DNA of 64,000 nt from Chryseobacterium sp. MEBOG06. GTDB lineage: Bacteria; Bacteroidota; Bacteroidia; Flavobacteriales; Weeksellaceae. Position 1 is the first letter of the stretch, and every line of letters begins with the position of its first letter. The notes under the pieces are model-generated. The model saw only the letters and a list, made by a program, of their open reading frames with translations, searched no databases and had not been told where the DNA came from. The position numbers and the translations under genes were made by a program. This document shows, piece by piece, positions 1-9,895 of the stretch. The stretch covers positions 1,922,001 to 1,986,000 of the forward strand of contig NZ_CP084580.1 in the NCBI RefSeq assembly GCF_021869765.1, read 5' to 3'.

Positions 1-1
1 T

Positions 2-1033
2 AATAAAGCATTTGAATATGCAATAAAAGCTAAAGATTCAGATCTCAAAAATAAGCTTATTCCAAGGCTTTATGTGAACAGAGGAATCTATTTTGCATGG
101 AAAGGATGGCGGGGAACATCCCTGAAATCTTTTATCAAAGGAAACGAACTTGAAAATTCAGCGTATACCAATAGTATGGTTGCTCAGTACTATTTATTTA
201 ACCAAGAGCCTGAGGCTGCGGGAGTATATGTTGCTAAAGCAGATAACCTGATGCTGAGTCAGAAAACAAGTGATGTGGAATCTCTTTGGGTTTACTATAC
301 AATGGGATATTATTATAATGAGGTTAATAATAATGAAAAAGCAGAACAGGCACTGAAAAAAGCCCTCGAAATCAATATAAAAACCAGACGTACCTATTCC
401 TCTCATATCAATGGTGTTTATAAGGCATTAGCAGAGCTTTACAAAAAAAAGAACGACGGAGGTAGAGCATATTATTATTTAAAGAAATATATGGAAGAGG
501 AAAACAGGCTCGATGTTGCACGGCTGTCTACCATGAATAAGGCTACTGAGAATTTCATTTCTGAAATAAAGAAAGAATCAGACTGGCATAAAAATGATCT
601 GCCGCTGTTCATTGCCCTGTCAATTGCTGTTCTCACTATCCTGGGGGGATATCTGAGAAAGGTAATCACGGTAATGAAGGTGAATAAGAGTGCCCTGAAA
701 ATGGAAACTGAAGAGCTGAAAACCCATGTATATACAAGGCAGCTGGAAGAAGTTATTGAACTCGCCAGGAAGAATGATTCGTCTTTTTTGCTGAAATTTA
801 AAGAACTATATCCTGATTTTGTGAGTGAACTTCTAAAGATCAATCCTGATCTGGAGAATTCAGAGCTTTCTTTCTGCGCCATGCTGAAGCTGCGTTTTTC
901 ATCCAAGGAAATTGCAGATTATACTTTTGTACAACACAGATCTGTACAACAGAAAAAATACAGGATAAGAAAAAGACTTACCATTCCTGCCGATGTTGAT
1001 ATTTATGATTTTTTTGAAAATATAAAATCCTAA
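2..1033 (+). CDS. TPR and helix-turn-helix membrane regulator, 5' end outside window
   Basis: The frame is open to the left edge, so the true start lies outside the window. The visible 343 codons begin in helical TPR-like repeats (for example the NEKAEQALKKALEIN stretch), then a single membrane segment (about LPLFIALSIAVLTILGGYL), a short coiled region, and a C-terminal helix-turn-helix-like domain ending in YRIRKRL. This layout is typical of Bacteroidota TPR regulators that sit in the inner membrane with the DNA-binding part in the cytoplasm; that role is inferred from the domain order. The following gene at 1139 is a paralogue with nearly the same C-terminal 80 residues, so the pair probably arose by tandem duplication. 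Target genes cannot be told from the sequence. Confidence 0.8.
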   Translation, partial: NKAFEYAIKAKDSDLKNKLIPRLYVNRGIYFAWKGWRGTSLKSFIKGNELENSAYTNSMVAQYYLFNQEPEAAGVYVAKADNLMLSQKTSDVESLWVYYTMGYYYNEVNNNEKAEQALKKALEINIKTRRTYSSHINGVYKALAELYKKKNDGGRAYYYLKKYMEEENRLDVARLSTMNKATENFISEIKKESDWHKNDLPLFIALSIAVLTILGGYLRKVITVMKVNKSALKMETEELKTHVYTRQLEEVIELARKNDSSFLLKFKELYPDFVSELLKINPDLENSELSFCAMLKLRFSSKEIADYTFVQHRSVQQKKYRIRKRLTIPADVDIYDFFENIKS

Positions 1034-1138
1034 AAAGTAAAACGGTGTTTTTTCATCAGAGGATTTTTAATTCCTTTAATTTCAGGTGTTTGTTTATCAT
1101 AACTTATAGATAGAATTTAGTTCAAGTACAGAAAACTC

Positions 1139-2563
1139 ATGATACGTATTTTTCTTTCTGCTTTGCTTATTATTTTGGTTTCGTGCCATTCTCATTCTCA
1201 GGAAGAATATGAGAAAAATTTTGACGCTCCCTTGCTGAATCAAAATGAAAAGTATCGGCTTTCGGGTGAATATGATTCCCTTGTTAATCTTAATAAAAGA
1301 TATTATAAACTGGCTGATAAAATAAACTATGAGGATGGAAAAGCGCTGTGTTATATCAATTTGGCAGAACTGAATATTTCCCTTGAAAACTATCAGAAAT
1401 CACAGATCCTTTTTGATAATGCAAAAGAAATTATGAAAGATTCAGAAAATAATATTCATAAGGCAAGGTTTTATAATGTGTACGGACGCTTTAATCTTGA
1501 ACTCAGAAGATTTGATAAAGCTTTCGAATATAATAGTAAGGCGATGGACTGCCTGCAGAAAAGCGGGAAATCTGAATTGAAGAATTATCTGACTTTTAAT
1601 ATTTATTTCAGACGCGCGCTTTACCTTGTTGGAAAAAAGCAGACTAAGCAGGCACTGGAATATTTTCATAAGGCAAAAAAGCTTGATAATACAGGACTTA
1701 CAGACTGCGCTATAAGTGATTATGTATATATGTCTAAAAACAGAGATTCCGCGTTCAAATATGTAACGATTGCCTATAATAAAGCTCGGGACAGAGGAAA
1801 AGAAGATGGAATCGCTTTGTATGCCAATACCATTATGGGAGAATATTATATTGCGGATAAGCAGTATGACAAAGCAGAAGAAGTTCTTAAACAGGCACTG
1901 AAAATAGATGCAAAAACAAAACGGATCTATGCCTACTATGGGAAGTATATTTATAATGATCTCAGAATGGTATATGAGCATCTGGGGGATAAAAAGAAAG
2001 CTTATTTTTATCTGAATGCCTATACAGAGGCTAGAGATAAGACTAATACAGCACTACTGGCAACAATAAATCTGGATATGGAATCCTTTATCAAAGAATC
2101 AAGAAAAGATTCAGAAAAACACAAGAATAATATACAGTGGGTGGTTCTTTTTTCTCTTGCAGGCTTGTCATTATTAGGAGTATACGGATGGAGGATGATA
2201 AGCTTGCTGAAAAAGCGAAAAGCAGCTCTTAAAAAAGAGTCTGAAAATCTGAAAAATCAGATTAATGATAATTCACAGGAAGAAATCATGGAGCTGGCCA
2301 GAAATAATGATCCTGATTTCATTGATCACTTTAAAGAAGCATACCCTGATTTTATAAATAAACTTCTTGCTATCAATCCGAACCTGGAGAATTCTGAACT
2401 GGTTTTTTGTGCGATGTTAAAACTTCATTTCAGTTCCAAAGAAATAGCAAACTATACTTTGGTTCAGCACAGAACTGTACAGCAGAAAAAATACAGAATC
2501 AGGAAAAGACTTAATATTCCTACCGAAACAGATACTTATCAGTTTTTTGATGACCTGAATTAA
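1139..2563 (+). CDS. TPR and helix-turn-helix membrane regulator (lipoprotein-like signal)
   Basis: The 474-residue protein starts with a hydrophobic signal ending in a lipobox-like LVSC at residues 13-16, followed by several TPR-type repeats (residues about 60-320), one membrane segment near residue 340 (WVVLFSLAGLSLLGVYG) and a C-terminal helix-turn-helix domain with the sequence SSKEIANYTLVQHRTVQQKKYRIRKRL. It is a complete copy of the architecture seen in the partial gene just upstream, 105 bases away on the same strand. Such proteins are thought to relay a periplasmic or envelope signal to a cytoplasmic DNA-binding domain; ligand and targets are unknown. If the signal is cleaved as a lipoprotein, the later membrane segment would still cross the inner membrane. 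Confidence 0.8.
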   Translation: MIRIFLSALLIILVSCHSHSQEEYEKNFDAPLLNQNEKYRLSGEYDSLVNLNKRYYKLADKINYEDGKALCYINLAELNISLENYQKSQILFDNAKEIMKDSENNIHKARFYNVYGRFNLELRRFDKAFEYNSKAMDCLQKSGKSELKNYLTFNIYFRRALYLVGKKQTKQALEYFHKAKKLDNTGLTDCAISDYVYMSKNRDSAFKYVTIAYNKARDRGKEDGIALYANTIMGEYYIADKQYDKAEEVLKQALKIDAKTKRIYAYYGKYIYNDLRMVYEHLGDKKKAYFYLNAYTEARDKTNTALLATINLDMESFIKESRKDSEKHKNNIQWVVLFSLAGLSLLGVYGWRMISLLKKRKAALKKESENLKNQINDNSQEEIMELARNNDPDFIDHFKEAYPDFINKLLAINPNLENSELVFCAMLKLHFSSKEIANYTLVQHRTVQQKKYRIRKRLNIPTETDTYQFFDDLN

Positions 2564-2574
2564 TTCCAAAAAAA

Positions 2575-2601
2575 ACTGCCTGATTTCTCATGTCAGACAG
2601 T
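2575..2601 (+). terminator. Hairpin after the TPR regulator gene
   Basis: Inverted repeat ACTGCCTGA / TCAGACAGT with one internal mismatch and a 9-base loop, starting 11 bases after the stop codon at 2563. The following bases are only moderately T-rich, so the terminator call is probable rather than certain. Confidence 0.5.
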
Positions 2602-3190
2602 ATTCGAAATATTCTCCTTTCACCACTCAAATTTTTAGTGGTCTTGTGCTCAAATTTGGATATTTTTTATCAAAGGAAGAAAAAAACGACTACTACACAA
2701 GTACTACATGTGAAATTGATGATCATAACTTTTTGATATATAGTAGATTGTATTTTTATAGAGAAAATGTATCCTTTTTGTAAGAATTTAAACCCATTCT
2801 CCACTATCAGGATTTTTTTTAATGATCAGCTTCTGACAGGACTTCTTTACATAATTGCTTTTATACTTTGATTTTCCCTAAATATCTTTTGGATAAAAAT
2901 TTTATTTTCATGCAACTGAATTTTTATATTAAAAAGAATTTGTCCTGGATTTGGCTTTTAACATGTTGATAATTAGGTGTTTGATTTAATGCTGTATCGG
3001 TGTAGTAGGTCTTTTTTATCCTTTTTTGAATTTAAAATATAGATTTGTGGGTTAGACGATTAGTGGCATTCCTATTATGACTTGAATTAAGAATAATCAT
3101 TCAAATAGTTAACTGTTAAATAAGCATATTAAAAGTTTCTCCAAAAAACTGGATCAAATGATCTAAAATGGAATTTATTTTTTCAAAATG
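2602..3190. other. AT-rich non-coding stretch
   Basis: About 590 bases without a supported gene. The sequence is strongly AT-rich with runs of T, and stop codons are frequent in all six frames. I see no tRNA, repeat array or convincing promoter in it. Confidence 0.5.
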
Positions 3191-3224
3191 AAAAAGGCTG
3201 CCTCAAATATTGAGACAGCCTTTT
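3191..3224. terminator. Bidirectional hairpin terminator
   Basis: AAAAGGCTGCCTCA and TGAGACAGCCTTTT form a 14-base stem with one mismatch around a 5-base loop; A and T flanks make it usable from both strands. On the minus strand it lies about 70 bases past the stop codon of the Tet(X)-like gene. Confidence 0.75.
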
Positions 3225-3293
3225 ATCAATATTTTTAACAAAGCAGAATCAAAATGAAACAAGAATAAAAAGTCTTGGCATTGTGTCATCTCT

Positions 3294-4460
3294 CTACTGA
3301 TCCGTATGATGCCCGTTAAAGAAATTCAGCATTTCTGTTAAAGCATTTTCAGAGTGCATCAGTTCTCCATTTTCAAGAGATTCCAATGTGGCTTTGGCTG
3401 CTCTTTTGCGCATGTTGACTTCATACGCTGCAATAGCTTCTTTTAATGTTTTGTAATTATTACCAGCGAGGTATTCACTGAGTTCAAGTGCGTCAAGCAT
3501 AGCCATATTAGCCCCTTCACCCGCAAATGGAGGCATTACATGGGCAGCATCACCCATCAGCGTTAAATTGGACATTGTTTCCCAGGTCTGATCTAAAGGC
3601 ATATAGTAAATAAGGCGTGGAATAAATGGAGTTGAAGCATTCTCAAATAATTCCTGCCAGAGATCACTCCATTCAGAATATTTTTCCTGAAACCAAGTCA
3701 GGAGCTGCGTCTTATCAGAAAAATCTAATCCACTTTCTGCAGGCCAGTTCTCATCTGCTTTGAAGCTTGCATAAAAGCCAAGATCACCATTGCCTTTCTG
3801 GCCCATCAATATATTTTTAGTGTTTCCAAAAGCCATTATTTTCCCGCCTTTAATTAAGGCATCTATATGAGGAGCATTTTCTTTTGATACATTTCCTTCC
3901 AGCATGATCACTCCGGAATAAACGGGTTTTTGGTCGCTCAGATAAGGACGTATTTTAGAATTCGCACCATCTGAAGCAATCACAAGATCTGCATACGCTG
4001 ATGTACCGTTTTTGAAATGGAGCAGCCATCCTTCATTTTGGGGTTCCATAGATACAAAATGGCTGCCCCATACTACTGTTTCAGGCTGTAAAGATTCAAG
4101 GAGCATATTTCTTAAAGGACCCCGGTCTATTTCAGGGCGGAAATGTTCATCACCAAAATCTTCTTCAGGTTTGGCTCCGTGATCACTGAAAAAGATTTCT
4201 CCCTGATCATTCATAATCAGTGTTTTATCAGCGCCGGGGCGAAAGGTTTTTTTGAAGACTTCCAGCAGCTCAGCTTTACGTATAGCGGCCAATCCGGAGT
4301 CTTCATGCATATCCAGTGGAGAACCCTGTACGCGGGCATATTTATTCGTATCTCTTTCATATACTTTTACATTTGCATTTTTCAGCTGTAAAAGTCTGGC
4401 CAGTGTAAGTCCTGCAGGGCCGCCACCAACGATTGCTATTGATTTATTGTCTGTCAGCAT
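3294..4460 (-). CDS. Tet(X)-like FAD-dependent monooxygenase
   Basis: A 388-residue class A flavoprotein monooxygenase of the Tet(X)/PHBH type. The N-terminal Rossmann fold has GGGPAGL (12-18) and the ribose-binding acidic residue in VYERD (E35); the second FAD motif GDAAHVMPPFAGEGAN starts at about 303 and matches the equivalent block of Tet(X), which is also 388 residues long. Tet(X) hydroxylates tetracyclines using NADPH and oxygen. Overall likeness by eye is clear but far from identity, and Flavobacteriia carry many chromosomal homologues whose substrate is unknown, so I call the family and not tetracycline resistance. The AraC-type regulator gene lies 27 bases upstream on the same strand, suggesting co-transcription. 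Confidence 0.85.
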   Translation of the reverse strand: MLTDNKSIAIVGGGPAGLTLARLLQLKNANVKVYERDTNKYARVQGSPLDMHEDSGLAAIRKAELLEVFKKTFRPGADKTLIMNDQGEIFFSDHGAKPEEDFGDEHFRPEIDRGPLRNMLLESLQPETVVWGSHFVSMEPQNEGWLLHFKNGTSAYADLVIASDGANSKIRPYLSDQKPVYSGVIMLEGNVSKENAPHIDALIKGGKIMAFGNTKNILMGQKGNGDLGFYASFKADENWPAESGLDFSDKTQLLTWFQEKYSEWSDLWQELFENASTPFIPRLIYYMPLDQTWETMSNLTLMGDAAHVMPPFAGEGANMAMLDALELSEYLAGNNYKTLKEAIAAYEVNMRKRAAKATLESLENGELMHSENALTEMLNFFNGHHTDQ

Positions 4461-4487
4461 TTTTAATTTAAATTTTACAGGACAAAA

Positions 4488-5243
4488 TTACTTTCCCTTC
4501 AACACAGATAATAGTACAAATCGGTCGTTTTGGTTTTTTGACAATTCCTTCGGAGCTACTCCTGAAAATTTTTTCACCTCTTTGATGAAATGATTTTGAT
4601 CCGTATAGTTAAGCTCAGGAAAAAGTTTTCCTTTTGCAATATGCTCCAGAGAGGCTCTGAAACGTAATATCGTAGAATAGGCCTTTAATGATAGCCCAAG
4701 TTGCTTTCTGAAATAACGGTTGATCTGCCTGCTGCTCCATCCTGTACTTTCTGAAAGGTCCTTTACACTCATTTCGCCTTTCGATGTATAGATCAGTTCA
4801 AAAAGCTTACGTTTTCTTGCATCTATTTTTAGGGGAATAAGCTCCTTTAGTTTTTTTATAGCTTTTACACAGCAAGCGTCAAAATCCTGTAAATCATCGG
4901 AATTGAAGTCCCAGAAATCATTGGGAAGATCTTTCCCGGTATTTAATAAGTCGGCAATGGAGGTTTTTAGAATATATTCAACGGCAAGAGGTTTAAAACT
5001 GATAATAAAAGCAGTGGTATGCGGAGAAATAAGCCTTTGCTCCGGATAGGTTTCTAGCCCGAGAAGGGTAATATGAAAAACTTCAGTTGGCGATTGTGAA
5101 AAAAATAGATCAACTCTTCCGTCGGGAATGATAACCACTTCTTTGGGGGTATCGGATAGATTATGAAATGTTCCTATATTTTCCACAAAGTAAGCAATTG
5201 CTTCATCGGGTTCGACAAAATTGTAATAAAAGTCATTGTCCAT
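4488..5243 (-). CDS. AraC family transcriptional regulator
   Basis: The C-terminal 100 residues hold the AraC double helix-turn-helix (KGEMSVKDLSESTGWSSRQ in the first motif, then RYFRKQLGLSLKAYSTILRF), preceded by an N-terminal sensing domain of the type often found with it in Bacteroidota. I chose the start at 5243 (MDNDFYYNF, 251 residues). A frame open further upstream to 5357 would add 38 hydrophobic, Cys-containing residues that do not look like part of the fold. The gene immediately precedes the Tet(X)-like gene and is divergent from the RND efflux operon, so it may control either or both. Effector unknown. Confidence 0.85.
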   Translation of the reverse strand: MDNDFYYNFVEPDEAIAYFVENIGTFHNLSDTPKEVVIIPDGRVDLFFSQSPTEVFHITLLGLETYPEQRLISPHTTAFIISFKPLAVEYILKTSIADLLNTGKDLPNDFWDFNSDDLQDFDACCVKAIKKLKELIPLKIDARKRKLFELIYTSKGEMSVKDLSESTGWSSRQINRYFRKQLGLSLKAYSTILRFRASLEHIAKGKLFPELNYTDQNHFIKEVKKFSGVAPKELSKNQNDRFVLLSVLKGK

Positions 5244-5372
5244 ACTAGTAAGGGATATATACAGGTTTTGATAAAGAAAATTACAAAAAATAGTTAAACT
5301 AAAACAAATAATTTGATCATCTAATGATGTACACAAACCAAAAGAAAAAATAGACAATGAATAATATTTTTT

Positions 5373-5408
5373 TTATTCACATTGCCTTTAAGAATGCAAT
5401 GTGAATAA
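5373..5408. terminator. Strong hairpin between divergent genes
   Basis: Perfect 13-base inverted repeat TTATTCACATTGC / GCAATGTGAATAA with a 10-base loop. On the plus strand it is followed by GGTTTTTTAATTTT and so has the form of an intrinsic terminator; on the minus strand a run of A/T also follows. It lies in the divergent intergenic region, 163 bases before the RND adaptor start and about 130 bases before the AraC start. It may attenuate read-through into the efflux operon, or be a leftover. Confidence 0.6.
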
Positions 5409-5570
5409 GGTTTTTTAATTTTAAAACGTTACTTTTTTATTGGAAATATACATTTTCAAATAAAATTTTAAATATTTATTTGAAAAATAATCTATTAATA
5501 TCTTATTTTTATATGAATGAAATAAAAAAATGGAATCCCTCCTGTTTTTATTCTAGACACTCACATTGAT

Positions 5571-6719
5571 ATGAAAAAAGGCGCATATATTCCTTTCTTG
5601 CTGGTTATATTATTTTCCTGTGCTAAAAAAAAGCAACAGAAAGCACCAGATATACAAAACTATCAGGTACTGACATTAGCACCCAGAGAAGTTACTGTTT
5701 ATAATGATTTCCCTGCATCGATACAAGGTCAGAATGTGGTAGAAATTAAGCCGATGGTCTCAGGATATCTTCAGGATATTTATGTGCCAGAAGGAGCTTC
5801 TGTCACCAAAGGACAATTGTTATTCAGAATCAAGAATCCTCAGTATGAGCAGGATATCCTCAGCGCAAAAGCCGCTATAAAAATTGCTGAAGCCAATGTA
5901 AATACAGCAAGGATGAATGTAGAAAAGGCAAGGCCTCTGGTACAGCAGGAAATTGTCAGTAAATATGAACTGAGCTCTGCTCAATATACATTACAGTCTC
6001 AGGAAGCAGCGTTGGCACAGGCAAAAACGACTCTTGCCAATGCTCAGACCAATCAGGGATATACTTATATCCGCAGTCCTCAGAGTGGAACAATCGGTCT
6101 TATTCCTTATAAAATTGGAGCGTTGGTAAGCAGTACAGCAACAGATCCGCTTACGACGCTTTCCAATACCACCAATATATTTGCCTACTTTTCTTTAAGC
6201 GAAAAGCAACTGCTGAGTTTCATGAGCAGTATGAAAGGCAGTACCACAGCAGAAAAGCTGAATAATATGCCACTTATCAGTCTGGTGCTTGCCGATGGTA
6301 CTATATATCCGGAAAAAGGCAGGATGGAAACAGCCAGCGGAGGTATTGACAGCAGTACCGGAACAGCGACCTTTAAAGTGGTATTTGATAATAAACTGGG
6401 AATTATTCAGAATGGAGCAAGTGCTACCATCCGCATTCCTGTCACTTTAAATAATGCTTTGCTGGTTCCGCAAACGGCTGTCTATCAAATGCAGGATAAA
6501 TCATTTGTATATAAAATGATGAAAGGAAATCAGGTGATGAGTGAGGCTGTGACAACTTCTCCTACTGATGATGGTAATTTTGTAGTGCTGAAAAGCGGGA
6601 TTAATGCAGGGGATCAATTGGTCCTTAACGGGCTCAATATTAGTGACAGCACAGTCATTAAGCCAACACCTGCCAATGCAGCTGAAATTTACCGTACCAT
6701 GAAATCCAAATCCAACTGA
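5571..6719 (+). CDS. RND efflux periplasmic adaptor (membrane fusion) lipoprotein
   Basis: A 382-residue AcrA/MexA-type adaptor. The signal peptide ends in a lipobox LFSC (C17), which predicts lipid anchoring. Next come the barrel-sandwich (lipoyl) domain (VVEIKPMVSGYLQDIYVPEGASVTKGQLLF split around an alpha-hairpin with ANVNTARMNVEKA repeats) and beta-barrel and membrane-proximal domains in the last 180 residues. The adaptor links the inner-membrane pump to the outer-membrane channel. The pump gene follows after 5 bases and the channel gene after that, so the three make one operon for a complete tripartite exporter. Confidence 0.92.
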   Translation: MKKGAYIPFLLVILFSCAKKKQQKAPDIQNYQVLTLAPREVTVYNDFPASIQGQNVVEIKPMVSGYLQDIYVPEGASVTKGQLLFRIKNPQYEQDILSAKAAIKIAEANVNTARMNVEKARPLVQQEIVSKYELSSAQYTLQSQEAALAQAKTTLANAQTNQGYTYIRSPQSGTIGLIPYKIGALVSSTATDPLTTLSNTTNIFAYFSLSEKQLLSFMSSMKGSTTAEKLNNMPLISLVLADGTIYPEKGRMETASGGIDSSTGTATFKVVFDNKLGIIQNGASATIRIPVTLNNALLVPQTAVYQMQDKSFVYKMMKGNQVMSEAVTTSPTDDGNFVVLKSGINAGDQLVLNGLNISDSTVIKPTPANAAEIYRTMKSKSN

Positions 6720-6724
6720 TCGCC

Positions 6725-9700
6725 ATGCTGAAACTATTTATAAGAAGACCAGTGCTAAGTACGGTGATTTCTGTAATCATTGTTGTTCTAGGGGTTTTAG
6801 GAATCAGTGGTTTACCCGTTGCTCAGTATCCTGATATTGCACCTCCTACCATTCAGGTTTCGGCATCTTATCCCGGAGCTAATACCACTACGCTTATTAA
6901 CAGTGTGGTTTTTCCGCTTGAACAGCAGATCAACGGGGTAGAAGGTATGACCTATATGACTTCTTCTGCCAGTAACACGGGTTCTGCCAGTATCAGCGTC
7001 TATTTTGCGGTGGGCGTAGATCCTAATCAGGCTGCGGTAGATGTTCAGAACAGGATCAGTACTGTTCTTTCTAAGCTGCCACAGGCCGTAACCCAGGCTG
7101 GGGTAACCGTAAGAAAACAGCAGAGCAGTAATGTCCTGATTGTGGGTTTATTCAGTGAACGTCCTCAATATGATCAGAAGTTTTTGCAGAATTATGCTGC
7201 TATTAACCTTGTTCCTCAATTGCAGAGAGCAAAAGGAGTAGGGGGAGCTACTATATTTGGGGGAGCAATGACCTATGCAATGCGGATTTGGCTACAACCT
7301 GATAAAATGGCAGCTTACGGACTGGTGCCTGCTGATGTAACCGCAGTTTTGAATGCGCAGAACTTTAATGCGGCTCCCGGAAAAATTGGTGATAATCTAG
7401 ATCAGGCTTTCCAATATGATATTACCTATTCTGGAACATTGGTTTCATTAGAACAGTTTCAGAATGTAATTGTCAAATCTATTGGTAACGGACAGTATCT
7501 TTATTTAAAAGATGTTGCACGGATTGATCTTGGAACACAAACTTATACCAGTGCTACAGCAATCAACGGAAAGCCTGCTGTTGCAGTGGCGATCAGCCAG
7601 ACACCGGGCTCCAATGCCCAACAGGTGATTACAGGGGCACAAAAAGTAATGGCTGATGCCTCAAAAAGTTTTCCTTCAGGCATTAAAATGATGGAACTGG
7701 TGAATATCAATAACTTCCTCAGCGAAAGTATTTCCAAAGTACTCCATACCTTAGTGGAATGTTTTTTACTGGTATTCCTGGTTATTCTTATCTTTTTACA
7801 GGATGTACGGTCTACTATTATTCATGGTGTTTCGGTTCCGGTATCTATTATAGGAACATTTTTTTTCCTGTATTTATTCGGATACAGTCTTAACCTGCTT
7901 ACTTTATTCGCTCTCGTACTGGCCATCGGTATTGTAGTGGATGACGCGGTAGTGGTAGTAGAAGCTGTTCACAGTAAACTGGAACACGGTTATACTTCTC
8001 CCCGTAAGGCTGCAATTGATGCAATGGGAGAAATTGCTCCGGCTATTATTTCGATCACCCTTGTAATGGCTTCTGTGTTTCTTCCGGTAACTTTTCTGGG
8101 AGGTTCTGCAGGAGTTTTTTACAAACAGTTTGGAATCACTCTGGCAGTAGCAATCATGATCTCCGCAGTGAACGCTCTTACCTTAAGCCCAGCATTGGCC
8201 GCCATGTTTCTAAGGCCGCCGAATCACGAAGAAGAAGCAAAGAAAAAAGGTTTATTACAAAAGATGAAATCAGGTTTTAATTCCAATTATGAAAAACTGA
8301 TTAATAAATATACAGATACAGTAAGCTTTCTTATAAGAAGAACATGGCTGACAGTGGTGTTGGTAATTATTTTTGGCGGATTGTTTTATGTGACTATTAA
8401 AAGTGTAGCCTCCAGTTTCGTTCCTTCAGAGGATATGGGGACTATATTCGTTAACGTAACTCTTCCGGTAGCCGCCAGTAAAGAAAGAGTACAGGCAGTC
8501 AATACCCAGATCGACCATATTGCACATACAATCCCTGAAGTACAGGCTTCTATGACTACGTTGGGGCAAAACCAGCTTGGAGGAAGCGGGAGTTCATATG
8601 GGATGCTTATTTTAAGGCTTACTCCATGGAGCCAGCGGCCCGGAGTTACAGATAAAGATGTCATACAACAGCTTACAGAAAAAACAAAACATATACAGGG
8701 AGCTTCTATTAATTTTATGCAGCAGCCTACCATTAGTGGTTTCGGAACAAGTGGCGGATTTACTTTTCAAATAGAAGACAGAGGAGGGCATAGCATTGGT
8801 GATTTTTATAACGTTGCCCAGAATTTTCTTTCAGCACTTAATAAAAGAAGTGAAATTCAATATGCAGCAACAGCATTCAATCCTAATTTTCCGCAATATG
8901 AAGTAGACGTAAATGTCGCAAAATGTGAAGATAACGGAATACAGCCTTCTGATATCTTAAACCTTATGAATGTGTACTACGGAAGTTCATACATCAGCAA
9001 CTTTACAGAATTTGGACAGCAATATCAAATTATTCTTCAGGCAGACAATCCTTATCGGGGAACTGTAGAGCAGATGAATAATATTAAAATCAGAACCCAA
9101 AGCGGAACGATGAGCCCTATTTCAGAATATATTACCATGAAAAAGGTATATGGACCTTCTTCTGTTTCAAGATTTAATATGTATAATGCGATCTCGGTAA
9201 GTGGATCTCCCAATGCAAGCTACAGTACAGGGCAGGCAATGCAGGCAATCAATGAAGTGGCAGATCAGACTCTTCCTCCCGGATACAGTTTTGAATACAG
9301 TGGAATCAGTAAAGAAGAGCAGAGCTCCGGCTCTCAGGCGGGAATTATATTCCTTTTGAGCCTATGTTTTGTTTATTTGCTTTTAAGTGCATTATATGAA
9401 AGTTATATTCTCCCGTTGGCAGTTATTCTTTCGCTGCCGGTAGGACTGAGTGGTATTTTCGTTTTTGCCAAGTTATTTGGAATAGATAATAATATTTATG
9501 TGCAGATCTGTATGGTAATGCTGATAGGGCTCTTGGCCAAAAATGCTATTTTAATGGTAGAATTCTCACTTGAAAAGAGACATGAGGGGATGAGTCTGCT
9601 GGACAGTGCTCTGGCAGGAGCGAAAATCAGAATAAGACCTATTCTGATGACTTCCCTGGCTTTTATTTTTGGATTAATGCCTTTAATGTTCTCTACTGGT

Positions 9701-9880
9701 GTGGGAGCCAACGGAAATAAATCCATTGGGATAGGGTCTATTGGTGGAATGCTGTTTGGGACCTTATTGGGAATTTTCGTTATCCCCGGGCTGTATGTAA
9801 TTTTCCAGGGGCTGCAGGAAAAAGCAGTAAGCAGTAAATATGACGAAAATGACGAACTGATTGTTGAAAATAAAAAATAA
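6725..9880 (+). CDS. RND multidrug efflux pump, HAE1 (AcrB-like) family
   Basis: At 1051 residues this has the normal length of AcrB-type pumps. It begins with the typical MLKLFIRRPVLSTVISVI first membrane helix and PVAQYPDIAPPTIQVSASYPGA, has the proton-relay Asp pair in GIVVDDAVVVVEA (about 405-406, helix 4) and the matching Lys in GLLAKNAILMVEF (helix 10). Two large periplasmic loops lie between helices 1-2 and 7-8. Proton-driven export of drugs, detergents or bile-type compounds is the known role of this family; the substrate here is not predictable. It is translationally close to both neighbours (5 and 15 bases). Confidence 0.95.
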   Translation: MLKLFIRRPVLSTVISVIIVVLGVLGISGLPVAQYPDIAPPTIQVSASYPGANTTTLINSVVFPLEQQINGVEGMTYMTSSASNTGSASISVYFAVGVDPNQAAVDVQNRISTVLSKLPQAVTQAGVTVRKQQSSNVLIVGLFSERPQYDQKFLQNYAAINLVPQLQRAKGVGGATIFGGAMTYAMRIWLQPDKMAAYGLVPADVTAVLNAQNFNAAPGKIGDNLDQAFQYDITYSGTLVSLEQFQNVIVKSIGNGQYLYLKDVARIDLGTQTYTSATAINGKPAVAVAISQTPGSNAQQVITGAQKVMADASKSFPSGIKMMELVNINNFLSESISKVLHTLVECFLLVFLVILIFLQDVRSTIIHGVSVPVSIIGTFFFLYLFGYSLNLLTLFALVLAIGIVVDDAVVVVEAVHSKLEHGYTSPRKAAIDAMGEIAPAIISITLVMASVFLPVTFLGGSAGVFYKQFGITLAVAIMISAVNALTLSPALAAMFLRPPNHEEEAKKKGLLQKMKSGFNSNYEKLINKYTDTVSFLIRRTWLTVVLVIIFGGLFYVTIKSVASSFVPSEDMGTIFVNVTLPVAASKERVQAVNTQIDHIAHTIPEVQASMTTLGQNQLGGSGSSYGMLILRLTPWSQRPGVTDKDVIQQLTEKTKHIQGASINFMQQPTISGFGTSGGFTFQIEDRGGHSIGDFYNVAQNFLSALNKRSEIQYAATAFNPNFPQYEVDVNVAKCEDNGIQPSDILNLMNVYYGSSYISNFTEFGQQYQIILQADNPYRGTVEQMNNIKIRTQSGTMSPISEYITMKKVYGPSSVSRFNMYNAISVSGSPNASYSTGQAMQAINEVADQTLPPGYSFEYSGISKEEQSSGSQAGIIFLLSLCFVYLLLSALYESYILPLAVILSLPVGLSGIFVFAKLFGIDNNIYVQICMVMLIGLLAKNAILMVEFSLEKRHEGMSLLDSALAGAKIRIRPILMTSLAFIFGLMPLMFSTGVGANGNKSIGIGSIGGMLFGTLLGIFVIPGLYVIFQGLQEKAVSSKYDENDELIVENKK

Positions 9881-9895
9881 CCCTCCGGTAAAAGT

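Noticed and set aside
3294-4460. Calling the monooxygenase a true tetracycline-resistance gene
   Set aside because: Likeness to Tet(X) is clear in length and FAD motifs, but the substrate-binding residues cannot be confirmed without an alignment, and chromosomal relatives are common.
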